From Brachycybe producta (taxonomy: Eukaryota > Arthropoda > Diplopoda > Playtdesmida > Andrognathidae): DNA of 64,000 bases. The notes below the pieces were generated by a model. It was given only the letters and a program-made list of their open reading frames with translations, had not been told where the DNA came from and made no database searches. The stretch is from NCBI GenBank assembly GCA_036925085.1, contig JAUPFP010000177.1:43176-107175 (forward strand). The letters run 5' to 3'. The translations under genes were made by a program, and so were the position numbers. This document shows, piece by piece, positions 12,004 to 21,384 of this stretch; position 1 is the stretch's first letter, and each line of letters opens with the position of its first letter.

Positions 12004-12640
12004 ATTAGGTTAGGTTAGGTTATATATATATATTTTTTTTTTCTTCGGTTCTCTTTTATTATAATTATGATGTGGAAATAAGAGGTTATAGAAAGCTTCA
12101 TAGAAGGAAGCCATTGGCGCAAACATATGACGTCTACATATAACCATTAGGTGGCGCTGATCAAGCGCCAAATTGAACAAGCGCCAAATTGAAAACGCCA
12201 AACTGAATAAACGCCAAACTGAATAAGCGCCAAATGGAACAAACGCCAAACTGAATAACCGCCAAAATGTGATAAACACATGGTTAGGTTAGGATTGGTT
12301 AGGTTTGGTTAGGTTAGGATTGGTTAGGTTAGGTTAGGTTTGGTTAGGTTAGGTTTGGTTAGGTTAGGTTTGGTTAGGTTAGGTTAGGTTTGGTTAGGAT
12401 TGGTTAGATTAGGTTAGGTTAGCTGTAAATCTGCACAGTCTGACGTCTATAAAAGCAAACAATATTTGGACCATCACAATTTACAAAAAACCTGAATTAC
12501 CGCCAAACTGAATAAACGCCAAATGGAAAAAACGCCAAACTGAATAAGCGCCAAATGGAAGAAACGCCAAACTGAATAAATGCCAAAAATTTGGCGGTTA
12601 TTCAGTTTGGCGTTTGTTCAATTTGGCGCTTATTCAGTCG
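12004..12640. repeat. TTAGG-like array flanked by CGCCAAAYTGAAYAA repeats
   Basis: 12285-12420 is (GGTTAGG)n interspersed with GGTTTGGTTAGG and GGATTGGTTAGG; a short piece lies at 12004-12022. On both sides a 15-16 base unit, CGCCAAA(C/T)TGAA(T/C)AA, repeats (12163-12268 and 12493-12590), then appears inverted (12592-12640). Confidence 0.8.
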
Positions 12641-12703
12641 CCCCAAACATTATTTATAATCTTACCTTCACAGGCATTTAGAAATCGGGACGAACACAAG
12701 TTT

Positions 12704-12841
12704 GCTCCGCCCTTTTTATGACGACCGGCAACTTCTAATTGGTTTGTTGTGTGGTTCGACGTTGAAAAGGGCGGAGCATGTGACGTCAGACTACATAACC
12801 AACCAATTAGAAGTTGCCGGTCGTCATAAAAAGGGCGGAGC
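12704..12841. repeat. Perfect 41-bp inverted repeat
   Basis: 12704-12744 (GCTCCGCCCTTTTTATG, then ACGACCGGCAACTTCTAATT, GGTT) is exactly inverted at 12801-12841 around a 56-base loop. The loop itself contains another AAGGGCGGAGC and GTGACGTCA. A diverged half-copy (TTCTAATTGGTTGATATTTG, AAAAAGGCGGGGC) is at 16759-16804. Confidence 0.88.
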
Positions 12842-13640
12842 CTACATGATTGTCTTACCTTCACACTGAAGGTAGCCAGCCATATTGAATTTAATATTCT
12901 CTATATAAAAAAAAATCAAGTGCATATATTTGGATTTAGATGCTTTCTTTCTTGAGAAAGTTAGGTAGGTGGCGCAGGCAAGTTCTCTGACACATTTTCC
13001 GGATGAAAACTTTTATGTTTTTTTTTCATTTCCAAAATTCCAATGTGGCCAATGTTCATTTCTTGTTTGTGTTTAGTGAGTATGAATTGTTTTAATGATT
13101 TGGTCATTATAATGTTTTCAATGTATTTGAAGTAGCGAGCGTCAAACGCCCTCTTCAGAACTCGTTCTATTTAAGAGAGCTTCATAAAAAAAAATGCTTG
13201 TGTAAAAGCAAGGTAGATGGCGCCTGCAACCTCCATAAGTGGCAAACTACACTCGTCGCCAATTAGTTCAAATAGAATGCAGCCTCCTTTTAGCTCTAAA
13301 AAGCGTCCAAAACAACCTTAATTATCAGCACGTGACAAACTTATAACCCAGAACAATAATATAAGTGAAGAGAGAGAGAGCACGTGTAGAAATAGTGATG
13401 ACGAAATTAAAAGTTTGCCACGTGAAAAAAAAAAAAGGAATATGAGTGTCAAGAGTTGAAGAGCGTCAGTATATTTCTATGGGAGGAGGGCTAGTGGCGC
13501 CATCTAACGCTACACGAACAAAATAAATGATCTACTTGCATTCTTAAGGCTAAAGACTGACACATTTTCTTTCTCCTTAGCTTGTTTAATACTTTCTTTG
13601 GTGTGAATTCAAATGTAATAATATTATGTAGAATGTAGAC
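12842..13640. other. Intergenic DNA
   Basis: No gene recognised. Short GGTGGCGC or GGCGCCATCTA words recur (12970, 13217, 13495), and a GA run lies at 13371-13380. Confidence 0.45.
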
Positions 13641-13664
13641 GTTAGTAAGTTGGATTCCACTAAC

Positions 13665-13780
13665 CCGAATCTGTTCTTGTAGTGTCTCTGATGTTCTTCC
13701 GGTTCCGCCTGATCTTCCGTATCACTGCTACTATTATCGTAGTTACGATTCCGTTCCGAACGATCTTTACCGGATGCCAT
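13665..13780 (-). CDS. Candidate first coding exon, unknown gene
   Basis: From ATG at 13780 the frame reads MASGKDRSERNRNYDNSSSD, then TEDQAEPEEHQRHYKNRFG, followed by a donor-like GTTAGT at 13664. An in-frame ATG also exists at 13801. The composition (acidic, Ser-rich, highly charged) and balanced codons look like a genuine protein start, for example of a nuclear factor. The rest of the gene would lie to the left on this strand, but no convincing second exon was found. Confidence 0.35.
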
Positions 13781-13801
13781 TGTTACATTCCTAACATTCA
13801 T

Positions 13802-14567
13802 AGAGGAGGAAAAAAAAGTCCTAATTAATAATTTATTATTTCAATACAGTCATCAATGGAGTCTGATGAGACGTTATGAGCATTCGTAATTTTGAAATGT
13901 TAGTCGGAATTTATGTCGTTCCTTCCGAATATCAGACAAAAATTTATATAACGTGGCTTTATAGATATTTATTTTGGTTTTGTCACACCGGACAGCGCCA
14001 CTACAATGTATCTTTTGATATCACTGTAACTGTTGTACAAATAAAGACCAAGGTTACTTGAAAACACTACAAATAAATTGCTGATGAAACTCACCATTTT
14101 CACCAAAACATTTCATGTTTTAAGAAATTTGTATATATCTACATAATACATTGTTATTTGGTTTTTTGGAGGGCTTTGCCCCTCCACAAATTATTTTCTT
14201 GCTACGGCTCTGGACAACTGTATAAATAATAACAGCTACAAGGGTTTTAAATTTACAATTCCCGCCCTATTCAGTTTAGGAAAATTGTACCGTGCTTTAC
14301 TTGTTTTAATTTTAAATATCAAAATAAAATTATCAAGTAATTATTTTAATATTAAATCAAATAATTATTTAAAAACTGGGGGCTTCAACAAGCATAATTT
14401 AAAACCTAACCTAACTAAACCTAAGTTTATCTAACTAAAGTTAACTAAACCGAACCGAACTACAAACTAACTAAACCTAACCTTACCTTAGGTAATAGTC
14501 TAAGCTAAAACTACCATTGAACTTTTTAGAAAATGCTAAAAAAATGAAATTTGCTTGTCTTAGACGC
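13802..14567. other. AT-rich intergenic DNA
   Basis: Contains ACCTAAC-type words at 14400-14500 (complement of the GGTTAGG words at 12 kb) and TAGGTAATAGTCTAAGCT at 14489-14506, which resembles the end of the 17429-17789 element. No gene seen. Confidence 0.45.
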
Positions 14568-14640
14568 AATCCGAGTATCGATCTTGGGCCGTTTGCGCAT
14601 CAGACAAAAACGTTACCATTGTGCTATAAAAGCGACTAAT
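14568..14640 (-). other. tRNA-like (pseudo-tRNA or SINE head) sequence
   Basis: On the minus strand, TATAGCACAATGGTAACG resembles a tRNA D-arm/A box. A T-arm-like CCAAG-ATCGATA-CTCGG stem-loop follows at the expected spacing, and the end GCGTCT nearly pairs with AGTCGC. The B box departs from GGTTCGANNCC and the anticodon stem is irregular, so it is not a working tRNA. Confidence 0.3.
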
Positions 14641-14697
14641 CTGGAAGCCCCGGGGCATACCTGAACGTAGGCGCTATTCGAAACAATTTTCGAAACG

Positions 14698-15011
14698 ATT
14701 TTTATTAGGGGTAGTGTAGGGGTGACAAATATAGTAGAAAAGATGCAGGAAATAGGCTGCAGTGGTTTGGGCATGTCCTCAGGAGTGGAGAAGATGGGCT
14801 GCTGAGACAGGCAATGAACTTAGACCTGGGAATAAAACGGGGTAGAGGAAGACCCAAGCAAACCTGGGATGTGGTAGTAAAACGGGATATGGAGGCATGT
14901 GGGGTCACTGGGGGCTTGGTGCAAAATCGGAACGAGTGGAGAGTTAGAACCAGCAAGGCCGACCCTGCTGCTTGCGGGATAAGGTACAGGAAATGATGAT
15001 GATGATGATAC
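14698..15011 (+). mobile_element. 5'-truncated copy of the same RTE-like LINE
   Basis: About 310 bases match the 3' end of the 21385-24642 element with only a few changes, one of which turns DMVAC into DMEAC. It includes the last 60 codons (the frame MNLDLGIKRGRGRPKQ... to IRYRK) and the (ATG)n tail at about 14994-15010. Flanks carry ACAATTTTCGAA on the left and ACAATTTTAGAA on the right, a plausible target-site duplication. 5' truncation is the usual result of incomplete target-primed reverse transcription. High identity implies recent activity of this family. Confidence 0.9.
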
Positions 15012-16539
15012 AATTTTAGAACAAGTTCATAGATTTAAACATAGGTGGCGTTCGCTATCAGACTCCATGTAAAAAAAAAATTAAATTTTACAATGGGATT
15101 TATATTTTTTGTTTTGATTAAAGACCTTCAATTGTGCAATAAATTAATTGAAATGACGTTACTATGATAAAATGACGTCACAATAAACAATTATATAAAG
15201 AGGGCAAAGGTTAAGTTACGTAACTCGTTTCTCTCAAATGGTTTCATATATTTCAAGATAGTTTTTAATTATAATTTCCAGATTGTTACGTCTTGGGTTA
15301 GTTTTTGTAAAATTTACAGTTTTAAACGTAGAATAGATTGTGATAAATATAAAACAAATTGCTACTTTTTATGTTGCTAATTAAAATGCGCAAAAAAACA
15401 CAAATTAAAAGGAAAAAAACATAAGAAAAAGTGACAGAAAAGATCCAAATTTTAACCCCCCCCCCCCCCTTTCCCCTCCCTAAAAAAACAGTTGAATTTG
15501 ATCGGTTTTTGAGCTTAAAACACAAAGGAATATTCACTTACAATTAAAATGAACCTCCGTTGAGAAAAAGAGAGAAGAAAGAACAGAAAAAATAACAAAA
15601 AAACGAAAGAAATAACACCACGAAATGGACAAACCCATGGAAATAATTACATATACGTTTAGCCTTACAACAATTCTAAGAATGACAACTAGCGCCCTCT
15701 AATAATACTATTTATAAACAATAATACAATAGCGCTTTTTCTAAAAGATTATTTTCGGTTGTAAAGAATCGTGTATTCACACTTTTATTTAAGATTATTA
15801 AAACGTCATGAAGCGAACAAATAGCTTATTAACGCTATTAGTGTGAAATTAATTGTATCATTGTATGCCATTCAAGTGACTTACTAACCTGGATATTGGT
15901 AGATTGTTAATGAAACACTAATTAGATACAAATTTTGTATAAATCTTATCTAAAATTTATTATTTCACAATATTAGAAAACTTATGACAGCTACTAATAG
16001 TACTTGCAAGGCGGAAATAACGTCATCGCCAAGCAGTTTGTTAGCGCTCAGATGTACTCGTGAAATACGCTGTGAATTTGGTTTCTTTTTGTGTTAGTCA
16101 ATTTCTCAGCTGTGTCGTTTGGGAAGTAGCTCTCTTTGGTGAGTTTTGTAATTTATTAATTTTAATAATGTTTAATCGGTAAGAAAGAACATTTTGTGAC
16201 CACCGCGATAAGGCTGATTTGCGTAAAGGTATTGTTAAAATACGGCTGCCTGACGTTTATTGAGTATTCACAATCAAGCGTTCTCATCAGTGTTGAATAC
16301 AGTAGTGAGAATGCATTCGTAGGTTTAACTAATAAAACAGTACAATTCCGCCATTTTGTGTCTCGAAACGATTACGAATTTGTCATGAATAAGCAAAAAA
16401 AATCCCAAAACATGCCCGCCCTTATCAATTTCTAATGGGTCAGGATAAAAAGATGAACGGGATGAACACACATTTTACTCTAAAATCCGACACAGAATGC
16501 ATATAGAATTGGATGAACACACATTTTAAATCGATGAAG
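15012..16539. other. AT-rich intergenic DNA
   Basis: Poly-C at about 15457-15469. A 79-codon frame at 16196-16435 has mixed composition but no recognisable motif or ATG start. AAGTAGCTCTCTTTGGTGAGT at about 16124-16144 looks like an exon end plus donor, perhaps of a noncoding leader, but has no partner. Confidence 0.4.
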
Positions 16540-16745
16540 AGAGAGAAATAAAAGGATGAACATACTTTAAAGGGATGAACATGGTTTTAAGGGGGATTGA
16601 CATGGTTTTCAGGGGGATGAACATGGTTTTAAGGGGGCTGAACATGGTTTTCAGGGGGATAAACCTGGTTTTCAGGCTGATGAATATGATTTTAGGTTCA
16701 TCCCTTTATAGTATGTTCATCCTTTTATTTCTCTCTGTTCATCCA
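16540..16745. repeat. Hairpin arms around a 22-24 bp minisatellite
   Basis: AGAGAGAAATAAAAGGATG, then AACATACTTTAAAGGGATGAA (16540-16580) is inverted at 16697-16745. Between the arms GGGGGATGAACATGGTTTT and variants repeat about five times, alternating AAG and CAG endings. Confidence 0.8.
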
Positions 16746-17216
16746 TCTGTACACCCATTTCTAATTGGTTGATATTTGGTGTGACGCTCGTAAAAAGGCG
16801 GGGCAAACAAAATGTTAGTGCTGGACAGAGATGACTGACTGCAGTGACTGGTTAATGGTTAGAGTTAACTGACACTATTAATTTGTAGAGCAACTCAAGG
16901 AAAATGTAATAATAAAATCACACGGACTTTTATTTTATAAGGAATTTAACAGAAGCGCCATATTTCTTTCAATGCAAAGGACCATAGAAATAATTTGATT
17001 TTTGACTTCTGTTTCTAGTTTATGCTGGTTTTTCAGCTTGTGTTATTCTTCCGTTAGAAATAAAAAAAAATTCTTTGTACCTTTGCACCAATGGACATAT
17101 GACACTTCGGATAAATGCCTTACAGGGTGAATTTCAGTGGGGTTTTATTCAGCATGTGTGATTATTTCCTTGATTATGAATCACATACACTAGAAACTGT
17201 TTAACACCGGCCCTTA

Positions 17217-17425
17217 ACTGCATATGTCTGGGCCTACTTCTTTATGCTGCGCCATTCATGTCAAAAATAATTCGAATTAGTGATATCACTATTCCAAATT
17301 TATGATGTCACTATTTCAAATTTATGATGTCACTATTTCAAATAGCGATACCACTAACTTATAGTATTTTTGACATGATTGGCAAGGCAAGGCATAGAGT
17401 GGTAGACATACGCAGTTAAATTTGA
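17217..17425. repeat. Foldback element with a three-fold inner repeat
   Basis: AACTGCATATGTCT at the left and AGACATACGCAGTT at the right are inverted ends; ATTCATGTCAAAAATA pairs with TATTTTTGACATGATT further in. The centre has ATGATGTCACTATTTCAAATT-like units three times. Confidence 0.75.
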
Positions 17426-17428
17426 CAA

Positions 17429-17789
17429 GTTAAACCTTAGACTATTACCCGAAATTTTGTGTTCCACAGATTGACGGCGTACTTTTCGAAACAGCGCCTC
17501 TAGCGGGAATGTAATAAATTAAATTTCGAACTGATGTCATGTTTAGGACGAGTTATTTTTGTAGCTATAGAGGGTGTATAATTATATTTTAGACTATATT
17601 ACCTACCGGAAAGTAAACTAAGAGAAAACAAAACGAGACTTTGACTGAGATTTTACGTACAGATAATACCACCAGATGAAGCTGGCCTTGCTTCCGCCAG
17701 CACTTCCGCCTTGGAGCAGCCATGCAACGCCTTAACATGGAGAAAATAGGAGGTTGCCAGTTCAGGAAGGTATTAGTCTAAGGTTAAAC
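17429..17789. repeat. 361-bp element with about 21-bp terminal inverted repeats
   Basis: Begins GTTAAACCTTAGACTATTAC and ends with the near-exact inverted copy GGTATTAGTCTAAGGTTAAA plus one base. The interior has a GC-richer block (17690-17740) without an open frame. Probably a non-autonomous DNA transposon; target duplication not resolved. Confidence 0.7.
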
Positions 17790-18224
17790 GTTACGTCTAA
17801 GACCTGCATTTAAGGTTATTGACATGAATAAAATTGGTATGATGCAATACCTAGTACGCGGTATGTGTTCAGTTTTCGTTTACATTCTTTTTGCTCGCAG
17901 TTATTTTTTAAAAGTAATTTAAAGTGCATTAAACGTTCAAATATATATTCTCCATCTACTGATATTTTTACAAAACCTAATTAGAATTCCTTTCATTTAA
18001 AAAAAAAACATTTGAAAATAAGCCAACATGTTAATGTATATTTTTAGGGACTGCAAAAAGTCATAACTTTGGTCAAGTATATACATACAAAAAATTGTTA
18101 AACACCAATCGTCCCAAATTTCCACAGTACTTAGAAGCCTCAAAACATATAAATGCTCTACTGCTCGTGGCTATTTTTATATTCAGGATCCTATGTACCA
18201 GGTTAGGAAGTAAAATGTCCCTGA

Positions 18225-18372
18225 GGTTGAATTTGTTTTTGGAACACTCAACTTGATAATGCTTTTGCTCCTGATTGGTGTAAGCATTGTTACAAATATT
18301 CTATTGTCAGTAATGTTATTGTTAGTATTTCTTTCATCTATTGTCATTTTGATGATTTCTTTATTTATCTAA
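18225..18372 (+). pseudogene. Membrane-segment exon relic upstream of copy 1
   Basis: Reads EFVFGTLNLIMLLLLIGVSI followed by VTNILLSVMLLLVFLSSIVI and ends at a TAA (18370-18372) in the same place as relics before copies 2-4. One strong hydrophobic segment, resembling a first transmembrane helix. There is no start codon or upstream exon, so I treat it as a duplicated fragment. Confidence 0.4.
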
Positions 18373-18481
18373 TCATAGAAAACACGGTTTTACCTCGCTC
18401 TGGTGTTATGATTAATTCTATAGTCCTTGAAAAGTTGCTTCAAATAGAAATAGTAATCTAGAACCGGATTTGCATTGATGG

Positions 18482-18489
18482 TATATATT
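18482..18489 (+). promoter_or_regulatory. TATA box of carboxypeptidase copy 1
   Basis: TATATATT lies 40 bases before the ATG at 18522. CAGTT, an initiator-like sequence, lies about 29 bases downstream of its start. The same arrangement precedes copies 2-4 in identical sequence, implying a 5' UTR of only about 10 bases. Confidence 0.65.
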
Positions 18490-18521
18490 TAGTAATTTCG
18501 AAGACTTTGCAGTTAAGAATC

Positions 18522-20788
18522 ATGAAGTTTCATACTTGTTTAGCACTGCTGTTGGCCTGCATTTTGCACATAACCACTGCTGCACCATCCGAAGATGAGA
18601 TTACTGATCTACCAGGAATTCCTTCGCCACCACCTACATTCAAACAGTATTCTGGTTACTTGGATTCTATTAAAGATATCCACCTTCATTACTGGTAGAA
18701 AGATATAAATGACCTGCAGTTATATTACATGTTAGCTCATTTTGGTTGAAAATTTGCTCATTTATCTATGTGTGAAGGTTTGTTGAAAGTCAATCGAAGG
18801 CCGAATCCGATCCTGTCGTATTGTGGCTAAATGGAGGCCCTGGTTGCAGTTCCGTGTTCGGATTTCTTGCAGAAAATGGTCCATTTCATGTAAACATAGA
18901 TGGAAAGTCTTTATACAACAATGACTATGCATGGAATAAGGTAACCAGTCTTAATATGTGCATACAGATTTCTCATTTCTCACTCTTTGTTAATGTTTTA
19001 AAGATTGCCAATGTGTTATATTTGGAATCTCCAGCTGGTGTTGGGTTCTCCTACTCTGATAGTGGCAATACGACTACGGATGATGATCAGACTGCAGCCA
19101 CGAACTATGCTGCTTTAAAGAGTTTCTTTAAAAAGTTTCCTGAGTACAGCAGTAATGAATTCTATATAACTGGCGAGAGTTATGGTGGCATTTATATTCC
19201 GACATTGTCCGTTTTGGTTGTTGCTGATGACGAAATCAATTTTAAGGTGTGCACATTGACAACCTGATATTTATTTACTTTTTGGTAATAAGTTTGTGAC
19301 AATCAAATCAGGGTTTTGCAATTGGCAATGGAATGCATAACTATACTCTTGATAGTAGCACCTCTCTTCTTAATGAAGCCTTCCATGGACTTTGCAGTGC
19401 AAAGTAATTTGCAATCTGCGTTTTATATAAAGAACTTCATAAACAAATTAAGATTTTATATTTCAGAACATTGGAAAATTTATTGACGTATTGTTGCGTT
19501 AACAATAGTATTCCGAGTTGTGATTTTAGTCGTGAAGATGAGAACTGTCAACAAGCGGTCAGTGGTTTCTATTACGATTTTTTTAGTTGTTTTGTAACAA
19601 CTGTTGCTAAATATTGTGAAAATAGGTAAACGACGCACACGACTGCATGTCCACCATTAATTGTAATCCGTATTACATTTATGATGATTGTCCCGTGGAC
19701 TCTTTTTCCATGTTTATTGCTGAACGGCTGCATTATAGCTTCAGAAAAGGACACAAAAATAAGGCAAGAACAAATCTTTCCACCTGACATGTATTTTAAA
19801 TTATATTTAAACGTACTTGCAACTTTTTCTTAATGTTGTTTTTAAAAAGTAATAATTGGTTCAATGATTACAATTATCATTAACTTTTTTTTTTTAGAAA
19901 CATTACAAGAAATTCAAATTGTTTTCAAAAGTAGACTAGTGGAAGGTTATGCTAAAAGTTTTTTCATCTCAGTATCTTAAAAAATAAGGAAAATGGACCC
20001 ATTTTTATTGTTTTTTAGTTTGCCTTTAAAAAACCATTTCATGGGGTTTTCATGCAGATTCTCGAGAACACATCCCAGAAGAAGAAGATGATTAAGACTC
20101 CGAGTGATGATCCATACTGTTATACTGCCACTTCGATACCAACTTGGATTAATCAGCCTAGTGTACGAAACGCTCTGCATATTTCGGAAAAGGCAGACGT
20201 TTGGTTCGAGTGTGGGTGAGAAAGAATTTTTACGCACCACTGATTATAGATTATTATGAAAGGAACGAACCAAACAGTTATTCTTCTTATGTGGCAGCTT
20301 TATAGATTATCGCACCATATACGATAGCACGACAAGTCTCTATAAAATTCTACTCCCAAAAGTAAGAGCGATGCTGTACAATGGTGATGCAGACACAGTT
20401 TGCAGTTATCTTCAGGGACAGTATTTTGTTGAAAATCTCGACCTCGAGGTTCAGAATAATTGATACGATTATCCATTCGTTTAGTCGTCATATAGTATGC
20501 AGAACGTGTTTGTTTTCATACTATCTAGGTCATTCAACCATACAGTGCATGGAGTTTGGATGATAGAACTGTCGGATTCTTTAAGGGTTTCACAAACCTG
20601 ACATTCGTGACCATTATGGTAAGTTCAAATTTTCCGAAATGTGTTAAGTGCAAAAGATCTACATTCTTGAAACTATTCTTAAAATGTTTTAGAACGCTGG
20701 TCACATGGTTCCGTCCAATCAACCAGCTGCGGCATTTGAACTGTTTAAGAATTTCATAAAGAACGAAAATTTCAAAATAAACAACTAA
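18522..20788 (+). CDS. Serine carboxypeptidase (family S10, cathepsin A-like), copy 1 of 6
   Basis: Ten exons: 18522-18694, 18778-18940, 19004-19246, 19312-19403, 19467-19557, 19626-19763, 20058-20215, 20298-20448, 20529-20618, 20693-20788. Joined they give 464 residues without a stop. Family S10 enzymes remove C-terminal residues from peptides in secretory, lysosomal or digestive compartments. A hydrophobic signal peptide covers residues 1-20. The oxyanion-hole motif NGGPGCSS is near residue 76, the nucleophile Ser171 sits in GESYGG, the Asp in NGDAD (about 383-385; the second Asp is catalytic by family alignment) and His437 in [12 protein letters not shown] and NLT are possible glycosylation sites. 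Introns are 60-300 bases. Intron 6 has a GC donor (AAG then GCAAGA). The ATG at 18522 is chosen because it precedes the signal peptide and lies about 40 bases after a TATA box. Compared with copies 2-4, exon 7 is one codon longer. S10 assignment is firm; substrate is unknown. Confidence 0.93.
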
Positions 20789-21384
20789 TTCTGATTGCAA
20801 TCTGCCAATCTTGTATAATGAACAATAGAAGAGTGAATTAAGTTTTTTATTGAAATATTATTGGGTGTTTTTAACATTTTGACATTTCTGTTAGGACATT
20901 ATGGGTTGTGACTATGTCTGTAATATTTTGGAGAATCATCATATTTTACAGCGAATAACACTATAAGAGAAATTTGTAATGCCAACGCCAAAATCAATTT
21001 ATTACTTTTATTTTACAAAACATGGCTATGCATTTGAAATAATATAGAGAACGATAAATTGGGCCTATTTCAATGGTCTCCTCGATATTGAATTTTGATA
21101 GCACAGTTGTGATCCAATCTGTTAATTACCTTTTTCTTGGGATACAACATTTGATCATCTTCTGCGGCCTGTTTACACAAATGCCACCACTCATTTTCAA
21201 GACGGTCAAACGTGGGATTTTTTTACCTGATTGAATAAAAATTCGCTATTGCTTAGTTGGCTTCTCAAGAGTGGTGTATTTCGCAGGCATTTGTAGTATT
21301 TATGCCAATTTCAATTAAATTATTTTTGTCACTGCTCTCAGAATAATTATTTTTTAATCTTTGTACTGCTAATTGATTAAACAT
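20789..21384. other. Spacer after carboxypeptidase copy 1
   Basis: Homologous to the spacers after copies 2 and 3 (TAGGACATTATGGGTTGTG, TTTTACAGCGAATAACACTA). No coding sequence seen; it ends where the LINE is inserted. Confidence 0.7.

Noticed and set aside
12285..12425. Telomere end of a chromosome
   Set aside because: The TTAGG-like array is short, degenerate and internal, with unique sequence on both sides.
14568..14640. Functional tRNA gene
   Set aside because: The B box and anticodon stem are degraded; at most a pseudo-tRNA or SINE head.
16196..16435. 79-codon frame as a gene
   Set aside because: No ATG start, no recognisable motif, and no splice partners.
18507..18521. Upstream TTG start giving MQLRI before the carboxypeptidase ATG
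   Set aside because: TTG is not an expected animal start, the initiator-like site lies here, and the signal peptide begins at the ATG five codons later.
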